The notes beneath the pieces are model-generated. The model saw nothing but the letters and a program-made list of their open reading frames with translations, had not been told where the DNA came from and did not search any database. A stretch of DNA of 64,000 nt from Rhizobium sp. CG5 (GTDB lineage Bacteria > Pseudomonadota > Alphaproteobacteria > Rhizobiales > Rhizobiaceae). Below are positions 36,865-42,383 of this stretch, one piece after another (position 1 is the first letter of the stretch; every line of letters begins with the position of its first letter). The position numbers and the translations under genes were made by a program. The stretch spans positions 248,001 to 312,000 of the forward strand of contig NZ_JABAEF010000001.1 in NCBI RefSeq assembly GCF_023701945.1, read 5' to 3'.

Positions 36865-36884
36865 GTCCGCGCTTTCGCGCGAAC
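36865..36884 (-). promoter_or_regulatory. Post-VR hairpin with GAAA loop (DGR target-recognition element)
   Basis: On the coding strand, stem CGCGC (36881-36877) and GCGCG (36872-36868) enclose a GAAA loop. After one mismatch, two further pairs extend the stem to 36865 and 36884. The structure begins at the last base of the variable gene's TAG. In BPP-1, a hairpin or cruciform with a GRNA loop just after VR is needed for efficient retrohoming. This matches in position, loop and stem type. A terminator role is unlikely because no T-run follows. Confidence 0.8.
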
Positions 36885-37747
36885 TAGACAGGGCTCAGGT
36901 GGTCGCAGGCGCCACGAGCGGACAGGTTGCCGATCGAGCTGCCCGGCCAGCTGCCGAGGATCGCGAAACGCGAGCCCGCGTTCGAGCCGCTGATCCACGA
37001 GCCGCCGAAGATGGACGGGCGGGGATCGTCGGGGTCGCCGTCCGTGCCCCAGACCCAGAGATTGCCGGTGGCCTGCATCATGCCCCAGCGACTGGTGCGG
37101 GCGGCGTCCAGGCCGGTAAAATCTGGATCTTTGGGCGCGGCTGATCTTTCGGTGACGCCGACGGCGGCCGCCTTGAACTCGTCATAGGTCATCAGGCGCT
37201 TGCCGTGGCCGGCATAGATCGCCGTGGCGGTGGCGTAATCGAGCAGGTCAAGCGAGCGGCCGTCGGCGATCTTGACGCCGTAACGGCTGGTGCCTTGGGT
37301 TACGTGATCCCTGCCAAGCTTGTAGATGTCGCCCCATAGGCGCTGGCTGTCGGCCGTCTCAAAGGCAAACATGCCGCGCGGATCGCAATAGGCAGGCCGA
37401 AATCTGATATCCCAGATCGATGCGGGATTGATGGCCGGCACGGCATCGCCGCCGGTGCGGGCAGGAGCATTGCCGCCGGGAGCGTAGTGGAAACCGGCAA
37501 AAGCGCCTGTTTCGATCGGGTTTTGTTTGTCGGCCGGAGTGACGACGGGCTTGCCATCCTCGCCCAGGCTGACGGCATAATCCGTGCCGGGAACAAGCTC
37601 GGGAGGGGAAAGCGCTGTTTCCCACTCAAAACCGTGGACTTTGCCGTCGACGGTGATCTCCGTTCCGGCGTGAATGATGATGCTGTCGCGGCCGGTGGCA
37701 AAAAGGACGGGACTTGTCAGGCGTGGGTTGTTGATGGCGATGCTCAT
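36884..37747 (-). CDS. DGR variable protein, C-type-lectin-like (Mtd/FGE type), probable receptor-binding protein
   Basis: A 287-residue protein. The N-terminal half is a beta-rich region with GFEWETAL. The C-terminal half reads SRWGMMQATGNLWVWGTD then IFGGSW and AGSRF, the formylglycine-generating-enzyme/C-type-lectin pattern of DGR targets. Residues 243-282 are the variable repeat. The diversified residues are 253, 261, 263, 265, 266, 269, 270, 272 and 273, now Ser, Phe, Ile, Gly, Ser, Gly, Ser, Ile, Gly. The protein probably displays a binding surface on the virion tail or the host cell (inference). AAGGA precedes the ATG. Confidence 0.92.
   Translation of the reverse strand: MSIAINNPRLTSPVLFATGRDSIIIHAGTEITVDGKVHGFEWETALSPPELVPGTDYAVSLGEDGKPVVTPADKQNPIETGAFAGFHYAPGGNAPARTGGDAVPAINPASIWDIRFRPAYCDPRGMFAFETADSQRLWGDIYKLGRDHVTQGTSRYGVKIADGRSLDLLDYATATAIYAGHGKRLMTYDEFKAAAVGVTERSAAPKDPDFTGLDAARTSRWGMMQATGNLWVWGTDGDPDDPRPSIFGGSWISGSNAGSRFAILGSWPGSSIGNLSARGACDHLSPV
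36902..37021 (-). repeat. DGR variable repeat (VR)
   Basis: A 120-bp match to the template repeat at an offset of 572 bp. There are nine substitutions, all at template adenines on the coding strand: six A to G and three A to T (36933, 36960 and 36966 on the + strand). The last 27 bp, ending GGCGCCTGCGAC on the coding strand, are identical to TR and GC-rich, as expected for the initiation-of-mutagenic-homing site. The variable gene continues only five codons beyond it. Confidence 0.96.
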
Positions 37748-37752
37748 CGAAA

Positions 37753-37926
37753 TTATCCTTGTTCGGTTTCACGGATCAGTTTGGTCTTGCGGATGATGCC
37801 GGGGTGGCGCTGGCCGGCCTCGGTAGCGGCGGTCTTGGCGTCCACTGCCTGGACATCGAGTTTCGTGCCGTCCTCGAAATGGACGCGGAACGGCAGAAGG
37901 GGTTTTTCGTCAGGCGCCGTCGTCAT
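37753..37926 (-). CDS. Small phage protein upstream of the DGR variable gene (57 aa)
   Basis: A 57-residue frame from an ATG at 37926 with AAGGAGG five bases upstream to a TAA at 37753, five bases before the variable-gene ATG. It reads PFRVHFEDGTKLDVQAVDAKTAATEA, a small beta-strand/helix domain. The excellent ribosome site and tight spacing support a real gene, perhaps a partner of the variable protein (inference). Function unknown. Confidence 0.7.
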   Translation of the reverse strand: MTTAPDEKPLLPFRVHFEDGTKLDVQAVDAKTAATEAGQRHPGIIRKTKLIRETEQG

Positions 37927-38245
37927 CGCCGCCTCCTTCGGTGGAAAGCCACGCGACGACCTGGTGGCGCAGCGGGCGGGTGTGTTCGGGAGCGCCCATG
38001 ATGTCGATGACGGCCAGCGTGGCCGATAGCAGCGAGGTCAGCGTTTCGCCGCAATCGACGTTGTTGCCGGGGCCAAGCGGCCGGCCCAGGGCGGCAAGGC
38101 GCATGGCCTCGGAGAGATCAAGGCTTGCGGCCCCCGTGGCGCCGATCGCGTCAGCAAGACCCAGGGTCAGGCGCTGGCCGGCATTCGGCGCGGTCGGAAC
38201 GACATGGGGCTTGAAATGTTTGGGGAAGGTGACGACTTCGCTCAT
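37910..38245 (-). CDS. Hypothetical phage protein
   Basis: A 111-residue helical protein with an acidic end (STEGGGDDDGA). I see no named domain. It overlaps the upstream gene by 4 bp and the downstream 57-residue gene by 17 bp, so it belongs to the operon that contains the DGR. Confidence 0.6.
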   Translation of the reverse strand: MSEVVTFPKHFKPHVVPTAPNAGQRLTLGLADAIGATGAASLDLSEAMRLAALGRPLGPGNNVDCGETLTSLLSATLAVIDIMGAPEHTRPLRHQVVAWLSTEGGGDDDGA

Positions 38246-38514
38246 TGGTCAAAGTCCAGAGCGGCAGTCACATAGTCATTGCGGAAGGCCTGCCATTCCG
38301 GGAAGCGGCAGGCCAGCGCCTCAGCATTGCCGTCGAGGTAGGCGGCAATGAAGGCGGCGCGCTCATCCTTGCTGCAGCGGTCGAGCGCGAAATTGAGCGC
38401 GCCGCGGGGCTCGGCGGTGCGCTCGGTCTCGGCGCGTTGGGCGCGGGTGATGATCCACCGCAGCGCGGCAAAGCCCGACAGGCTAATTCCGACAATGGTG
38501 ACGATCGTGCCCAT
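38242..38514 (-). CDS. Small membrane-anchored phage protein
   Basis: A 90-residue protein with one N-terminal transmembrane helix (residues 2-20) and a charged domain reading CSKDERAAFIAAYLDGNAEALACRFPEW. A single helix with a cytoplasmic or periplasmic domain could suit a spanin- or holin-like part or an exclusion protein, but nothing here proves it. Confidence 0.6.
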   Translation of the reverse strand: MGTIVTIVGISLSGFAALRWIITRAQRAETERTAEPRGALNFALDRCSKDERAAFIAAYLDGNAEALACRFPEWQAFRNDYVTAALDFDQ

Positions 38515-38516
38515 GG

Positions 38517-38741
38517 TCAGACCCTCGCAGCCTGTTCGAGCTGGCGCTCCATCTCGACGAGACGGACGGCAGCCAGGCCGGCGCAGAGCGACACGGCCAT
38601 GATGGCGGTGACCAGCGAGCCGAGAAACACGCGCCGGGCGATATGCTGCTCCAGCGGCGACGGGCCTTTGAGGCGGATCTGCGGCGGGGGCGAGACGCGG
38701 GCGCCGAAGGGGGTAAAATGGTTGGCATCAGGCGAAGGCAT
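38517..38741 (-). CDS. Small membrane protein, first gene of the leftward operon
   Basis: A 74-residue protein with a proline-rich start and one transmembrane helix (about residues 40-62, VFLGSLVTAIMAVSLCAGLAA), then a short charged tail. GAGGAG lies just upstream of the ATG. It ends 2 bp before the next gene. As the promoter-proximal gene it marks the start of the leftward transcript; its function is unknown. Confidence 0.6.
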   Translation of the reverse strand: MPSPDANHFTPFGARVSPPPQIRLKGPSPLEQHIARRVFLGSLVTAIMAVSLCAGLAAVRLVEMERQLEQAARV

Positions 38742-39043
38742 GGGCTCTCTCCTCTTTCCCGCCGCTGCCCCGCCGCCGGCTCTCCGGAGGGGGTGAGAGC
38801 GTGATCGGCGGCGGGGTGTCTTGCGGCGACCACACAGGGAGGTTGAGGTGTGTGGCGTGAGGAGGAATGTGCATGTAATTCACATTCCCGTCAAGCGGAA
38901 ATGTGCATGCTATGAACATCGTGATTTTGGGGCGGCCTGTGGGCGGCGAATCGGGTCGAAGCGATCGGCGGTCAGCTGATCAACTGTTGCGTGTCCATTA
39001 AAGTCATTCTAGGTTGACTTATTCGATGGGCGGAGATCTCGTG
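38742..39043. other. Intergenic region carrying the leftward promoter/operator
   Basis: This 302-bp gap contains no convincing gene; a 63-residue frame on the minus strand has no ribosome site. It holds the inverted repeat described separately at 38864-38888 and a related half-site in GGAAATGTG near 38897. The leftward operon starts at its left edge and a rightward small gene at its right edge, so it should contain two divergent promoters. Confidence 0.55.
38864..38888. promoter_or_regulatory. Candidate phage repressor operator (OL-like)
   Basis: A perfect inverted repeat, GGAATGTG (38864-38871) and CACATTCC (38881-38888), with a 9-bp spacer lies 123 bp upstream of the first leftward gene. 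The 11-base string ATTCACATTCC at 38878-38888 recurs exactly at 39829-39839, between the repressor and Cro genes. The same protein probably binds both, as lambda CI does at OL and OR. Confidence 0.65.
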
Positions 39044-39376
39044 ATGACGTTTTTTCTGTATATGCTTGGCGGGCTTAGCATCGCCGGATCTGCGCTCGCT
39101 TTTATAATGGCACCGTCGGCAATTCAGGAAATCTTCGGGGCACTGCTATGGTGCGGCGGCTGGATTATGCTTGGAGTTGCAGCAATTATCGGCAGGATGG
39201 ATAAAATCATCGGCGTGCTGGAAAGCCATGGCAGTGCGGAGCTTCCTCGACGCGGGGACGAAGCAACTGCGTTCTTGTCGCAGCCTGCGGCTGAGAAAAC
39301 GGTCACCTGTCGAAATTGTAATTTCAGCATGCCGGCCGGCGCGAAGCTATGTCGGTGCGGAATGAGCTTGCCGTGA
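39044..39376 (+). CDS. Small membrane protein with C-terminal zinc ribbon
   Basis: A 110-residue protein with two transmembrane helices (about residues 2-25 and 30-52) and a C-terminal four-cysteine ribbon (CRNCNFSMPAGAKLCRCG). The frame opens upstream at a TTG, but the ATG at 39044 has GGAG eight bases before it. It lies alone between the leftward operator and the repressor gene, a place where phages often keep superinfection-exclusion genes (inference). Confidence 0.6.
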   Translation: MTFFLYMLGGLSIAGSALAFIMAPSAIQEIFGALLWCGGWIMLGVAAIIGRMDKIIGVLESHGSAELPRRGDEATAFLSQPAAEKTVTCRNCNFSMPAGAKLCRCGMSLP

Positions 39377-39409
39377 CCAGAGCTTGCTCAATCTGGCGAG
39401 CGTGTCTGG

Positions 39410-39751
39410 TTAGTGGTCAGTTCCCGATTTCAAAAGGAAATTTGCAAAGTCAATAATTTGTTTGCGGGTAACGGGATCTGCCTTTTTCAGTTGGTCCTGT
39501 ATCGACCAGACGGATTCGCGGTCAAGTGGGTTGCGAATAATCAGGTCTGGCACGTCGCAGCCGTATGCAGCCGCCGCGTTTTCCATAAATTGCTGCGTGT
39601 ACGGACTTATTGCGTTCTCGATCTTTGAGAGCAGGCTTCGGGATACGTTGATTCGTGACGCGGCGGCTTCCTGGCTGAGATTGTTGTATTCTCGCCATTC
39701 CTTCAGATACGTCCTCTGAAGCTGCTGCTTTGGTTTCTTGATCGGGGCCAT
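39410..39751 (-). CDS. CI-like phage repressor (XRE family helix-turn-helix)
   Basis: A 113-residue protein with an N-terminal XRE helix-turn-helix: YLKEWREYNNLSQEAAASRINVSRSLLSKIENA, then SPYTQQFMENAAAAYGC. A short C-terminal helical part (residues 75-113) probably dimerises; there is no LexA-type protease domain, so it is not a RecA-cleaved repressor of the lambda kind. It is divergent from the Cro-like gene, with the shared operator motif between them. Confidence 0.8.
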   Translation of the reverse strand: MAPIKKPKQQLQRTYLKEWREYNNLSQEAAASRINVSRSLLSKIENAISPYTQQFMENAAAAYGCDVPDLIIRNPLDRESVWSIQDQLKKADPVTRKQIIDFANFLLKSGTDH

Positions 39752-39792
39752 TATCCTATTTTCTGCTTAAAAATGCAAAAATGCCATGCCAT

Positions 39793-39839
39793 GTCATTCA
39801 CCTTGTGCTTGACATTCACGTTCATGACATTCACATTCC
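39793..39839. promoter_or_regulatory. Candidate repressor/Cro operator cluster (OR-like)
   Basis: Three copies of the half-site (G[T/A]CATTCAC) start at 39793, 39811 and 39826, and the last runs into ATTCC to give the 11-mer shared with 38878-38888. They fill the 93-bp gap between the divergent repressor and Cro-like genes and overlap any promoter for either. The arrangement is a classic three-site genetic switch. Confidence 0.65.
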
Positions 39840-39844
39840 GCGCC

Positions 39845-40036
39845 ATGACCCTCGACGAACACATGTCGCTGCACAAGCTCACTGACGCCGCACTGGCGTC
39901 GAAAGTCGGCTGCGACCGATCGATGATCAGCAAGATACGCAATCGTGTGGCGACCCCCTCCCTGAAGCTTGCAATGGCGATCAATCGGGAGACGGGCGTT
40001 GATGTCAGTAAATTGTTGCCGGAGGCCGCCGAATGA
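39845..40036 (+). CDS. Cro-like helix-turn-helix regulator
   Basis: A 63-residue single-domain XRE protein: LTDAALASKVGCDRSMISKIRNRVATPSLKLAMAINRETGV. It begins at the ATG at 39845 just after the operator half-sites; the frame is open to 39773, but the extra residues would cover the operators. It should repress the CI-like gene and start lytic growth. Confidence 0.8.
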   Translation: MTLDEHMSLHKLTDAALASKVGCDRSMISKIRNRVATPSLKLAMAINRETGVDVSKLLPEAAE

Positions 40037-40091
40037 TGCGCCTCCTCCTATGTTTCTCCCCTGCGCGCTGTGAGGTCGGCGCGCGGCACCT

Positions 40092-40145
40092 GGCCGGAGC
40101 GTGCTTGAGCTTTGCACGGCGGACCGCTCCGGCCTTTTCTTTTTC
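40092..40145 (+). terminator. Rho-independent terminator after the Cro-like gene
   Basis: A perfect 10-bp stem (GGCCGGAGCG, CGCTCCGGCC) with a 23-base loop is followed by TTTTCTTTTT. It lies 56 bp after the Cro-like stop and upstream of the early rightward genes, like lambda tR1, so early transcription beyond it may need antitermination. Confidence 0.8.
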
Positions 40146-40221
40146 AACCTGTCGGCCATGGCTGTGCGGGCTGCTGGTCTATCGTGCATGCGGGCCTCCG
40201 TGAGTTTGCTTGACGTTTGTT

Positions 40222-40241
40222 AAGCCGCCCGCCGGCGGCTT
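40222..40241 (+). terminator. Second hairpin before the early rightward genes
   Basis: An 8-bp stem (AAGCCGCC, GGCGGCTT) with a CGCC loop is followed by a short T-run (TTC). It could be a weak terminator or a structured leader for the next gene. Confidence 0.4.
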
Positions 40242-40295
40242 TCATGGAATCCTTTTCCCACCGTTTTTCCTTGACCCGTTTTGATGGGGGTTTTC

Positions 40296-40760
40296 GTGCG
40301 CCGTTTTTCCGAAAGAGATTATCTCGCGCTGAAGCGGGCGCCCGACGTGGCCTATGACCTGGCCGGTGGGCCGTCGCTGGTGCAGCACGGCACGCGGGTC
40401 GTGGTCAGCCAGCTGTCGAAATATGCCTCCGAGCAAGACGACCACCTGAAAACCTTCATGCCGATCGACGTGGCGGTCGATGTGGACCGGGCGGCCAAAA
40501 GCCCTGTCATCACCAGCCGCATGGCGGAAATGCTGGGGTTTCGGCTGGTGCCGCTCGACGAGGCGGTCAAGGCCGAACCGGGCCTGTCGGAAGGCGATGC
40601 ACTCCAGATCATGGATGAGGCGACCGAGCTGTGGCGCATGACCCGCGCCGCCTTTGCCGACGGGCGCATCGATGCGCTGGAGAAAAAGACCCTCTGCCTG
40701 CAGCTGCACCAGCTGATCCGCGCCGCCGGCGCCATTCTCGAAAAACTGGAAAGGATCTGA
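40296..40760 (+). CDS. Early phage protein, possibly regulatory (CII-like)
   Basis: A 154-residue protein starting RRFSERDYLALKRAPDVAYDLAGGPSLVQHGTRVVVSQLSKYAS. The N-terminal half looks like a HTH that recognises operator DNA, similar to P2-type CII proteins but not certainly homologous; the C-terminal half is helical. GTG at 40296 with GGGGG six bases upstream was chosen; ATG at 40284 and TTG at 40281 are in frame without a ribosome site. Confidence 0.6.
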   Translation: MRRFSERDYLALKRAPDVAYDLAGGPSLVQHGTRVVVSQLSKYASEQDDHLKTFMPIDVAVDVDRAAKSPVITSRMAEMLGFRLVPLDEAVKAEPGLSEGDALQIMDEATELWRMTRAAFADGRIDALEKKTLCLQLHQLIRAAGAILEKLERI

Positions 40761-40764
40761 CGTC

Positions 40765-41244
40765 ATGGCTTTCGAAATGATCGTGCCCACGCCCAAGGCA
40801 AAGCCCGGGCAATTCAAGGTTTCCACCGTGTCGCGCCAGGGGGGGGCGTGGCGGATACAGATCACCATTCCCTCGGCGGAATTCGGCGTGGCGTTTGGCG
40901 CGGCCGAACAGTTCGACATTCTGCGCGGCACCGGAGACGACGCCGGCAAGCTGATGATCCGGCCGAACGAGGCCGGACTGTTCAAGGCGACTGGCCTCAA
41001 GCACTGCGTGATTTTTCGCCTGCCGGCCGACGACACGACGCCACAGATCGAATTCAAGGGCGAAGATCCGGGCCGCAAGGTTGTCGACGGCTGCATGCTG
41101 ATCGAGCTTCCGGCCTGGGCCTGGGAACCGGGCCGCTGGCAACAGATCCGCGATGCGCGCAACACGGCGCAGCGGCAGGACGCGGCGGAAAAGCTGACCC
41201 GCAAGGACGCCATGGCCCGCATCGGCGCTATCAAGGCGCCCTGA
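40765..41244 (+). CDS. Hypothetical early phage protein
   Basis: A 159-residue mixed alpha/beta protein beginning MAFEMIVPTPKAKPGQFKVSTV, with a basic, helical C-terminus. I do not recognise a family. It follows the previous gene by 4 bp in the rightward operon. Confidence 0.6.
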   Translation: MAFEMIVPTPKAKPGQFKVSTVSRQGGAWRIQITIPSAEFGVAFGAAEQFDILRGTGDDAGKLMIRPNEAGLFKATGLKHCVIFRLPADDTTPQIEFKGEDPGRKVVDGCMLIELPAWAWEPGRWQQIRDARNTAQRQDAAEKLTRKDAMARIGAIKAP

Positions 41245-41245
41245 G

Positions 41246-41473
41246 ATGAGCGAGGCCCATATCCGCCTGTTGTCGACAAAGACCCGCTGCCCGGCCTGCG
41301 AGGCGGCGCGGGTGCCGGCCCATGATCTGGCGACGTTCAGCGCGACCACCGCCGAGTTCGAATGCTCGGCGGCTTTCTGCGTTTCGAACGATGCGATCAT
41401 CGTCTCGGTGCCATGCCCGGCCCGCAGTCTTTTGGCGGCCAAACTGATGACGATCGGGGCGGGTGGATCATGA
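41246..41473 (+). CDS. Small early phage protein with two cysteine motifs
   Basis: A 75-residue protein with CPACEAARVPAH near residue 15 and a second cysteine group (ECSAAFC) near residue 38, spaced like a zinc-binding fold. Function unknown. Its ATG is 2 bp after the previous stop, and its stop overlaps the next ATG. Confidence 0.6.
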   Translation: MSEAHIRLLSTKTRCPACEAARVPAHDLATFSATTAEFECSAAFCVSNDAIIVSVPCPARSLLAAKLMTIGAGGS

Positions 41474-41652
41474 ACCTTTCGCTGATCGAGAAGAACCCGA
41501 CGCTGCGGCTTGGCCGGAAGGCCCGGCTGATGCCGTTGGTTCTGCAGTATTTCCACAGTGAGGGCAGGGCGACGACGGAAATCGCCGTCCTGCTCGACAT
41601 CTCCGAGCAGGAGGTCTGCGATCTCCTCGACGAAGCGGACAGGGGGCGGTGA
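41470..41652 (+). CDS. Small HTH-like early phage protein
   Basis: A 60-residue protein whose second half (RATTEIAVLLDISEQEVCDLLDEADRG) has the pattern of a sigma-factor-like helix-turn-helix. It may be a DNA-binding regulator. It is joined to both neighbours by overlapping start and stop codons. Confidence 0.6.
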   Translation: MNLSLIEKNPTLRLGRKARLMPLVLQYFHSEGRATTEIAVLLDISEQEVCDLLDEADRGR

Positions 41653-42383
41653 TGAATCTTCAGGTTGTTCGCGACAAGGGCGATATCAGCGCGTTGGTCC
41701 AGGCGATCGAACGCGCACGGGGCTTGCTGGATCAAGGCGATGTCGAAACGGCCCGGATGCTGGCCGAAGGGATTTACGACGAGGCTAAGGCGGCCGCTTC
41801 ATTCGCAGCGAGGTTCAAAGCTTCTGAGGTGATCATTGCCAAAGCGCGCCGATTGCAGGCGGACGCCTTGTTGATCGAGACGTTGGCTGTGATTGCAATT
41901 GCAGACAGGTGGCGCGCTGCGAAGGCCTCAGGGCTTACGCAGATTGGTGGGCGTCCTTCCGCAGATACGCGGCATTTGATAAAAGTTGCAGATACAGGCC
42001 TTGATAAGCGCCGCATGTTCGAGGCCAGTCGGCTTTCTACACTTGAGCACGATGCGCCCGGCACCATTTCTGCCCTGATTTCTGATCGCGTTAGCAATGG
42101 CCTTGAACCAAGCCGTAGCTTTTTGCGCAAAACAGCTTCCGCTTCTTCAGTGAAGAGGCAGAAGGGCGCAAGCCCATGCGCCGCAACGTTGAGAACTGGC
42201 GAACATGTCCGTGACCTGCATTGGTACGAGTTGCAGGAGATCATCCGTCAAAATCTGCAAGACAACGCAGCCTTGCAACGGATCCTTGATCACTGCATCC
42301 CAGCAGACCCTTCCTGCAAGGTTGGCGACGTCTTCTCCGAAGACTCCCTCTCTGTGTTGCTCGGAAAGGCGAACCGGGCATGA
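41652..42383 (+). CDS. Phage protein, paralogue of the N-terminal module of the next gene
   Basis: A 243-residue protein. Residues 10-90 (LVQAIERARGLLDQGDVETARMLAEG, AKAAASFAARFKAS, AKARRLQADALLIETLAV) align with the first ~85 residues of the adjacent methyltransferase, and SNGLEPSRSFLRK aligns with its DEGFEPSRASLKQ. The C-terminus differs and has no catalytic motif. The module is all-helical and may recognise DNA or mediate assembly. ATG at 41652 was preferred to the GTG at 41649. Confidence 0.65.
   Translation: MNLQVVRDKGDISALVQAIERARGLLDQGDVETARMLAEGIYDEAKAAASFAARFKASEVIIAKARRLQADALLIETLAVIAIADRWRAAKASGLTQIGGRPSADTRHLIKVADTGLDKRRMFEASRLSTLEHDAPGTISALISDRVSNGLEPSRSFLRKTASASSVKRQKGASPCAATLRTGEHVRDLHWYELQEIIRQNLQDNAALQRILDHCIPADPSCKVGDVFSEDSLSVLLGKANRA

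Larger units (their letters stand above)
35145..37747 (-). other. Complete diversity-generating retroelement cassette (variable gene, Avd, template repeat, RT)
   Basis: The order on the minus strand is variable-protein gene, post-VR hairpin, Avd, template repeat, RT. This is the same order as mtd-avd-TR-brt in Bordetella phage BPP-1. RNA from the template repeat is copied by the RT with Avd, and the adenine-mutated cDNA replaces the variable repeat at the 3' end of the target gene while the template stays unchanged. All parts are open and intact. The cassette occupies 2.6 kb within the prophage's leftward operon rather than the tail module. Confidence 0.95.

Noticed and set aside
36330..37021. 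TR/VR as an ordinary duplication with random drift
   Set aside because: All nine differences are at template adenines; drift would hit other bases as well.
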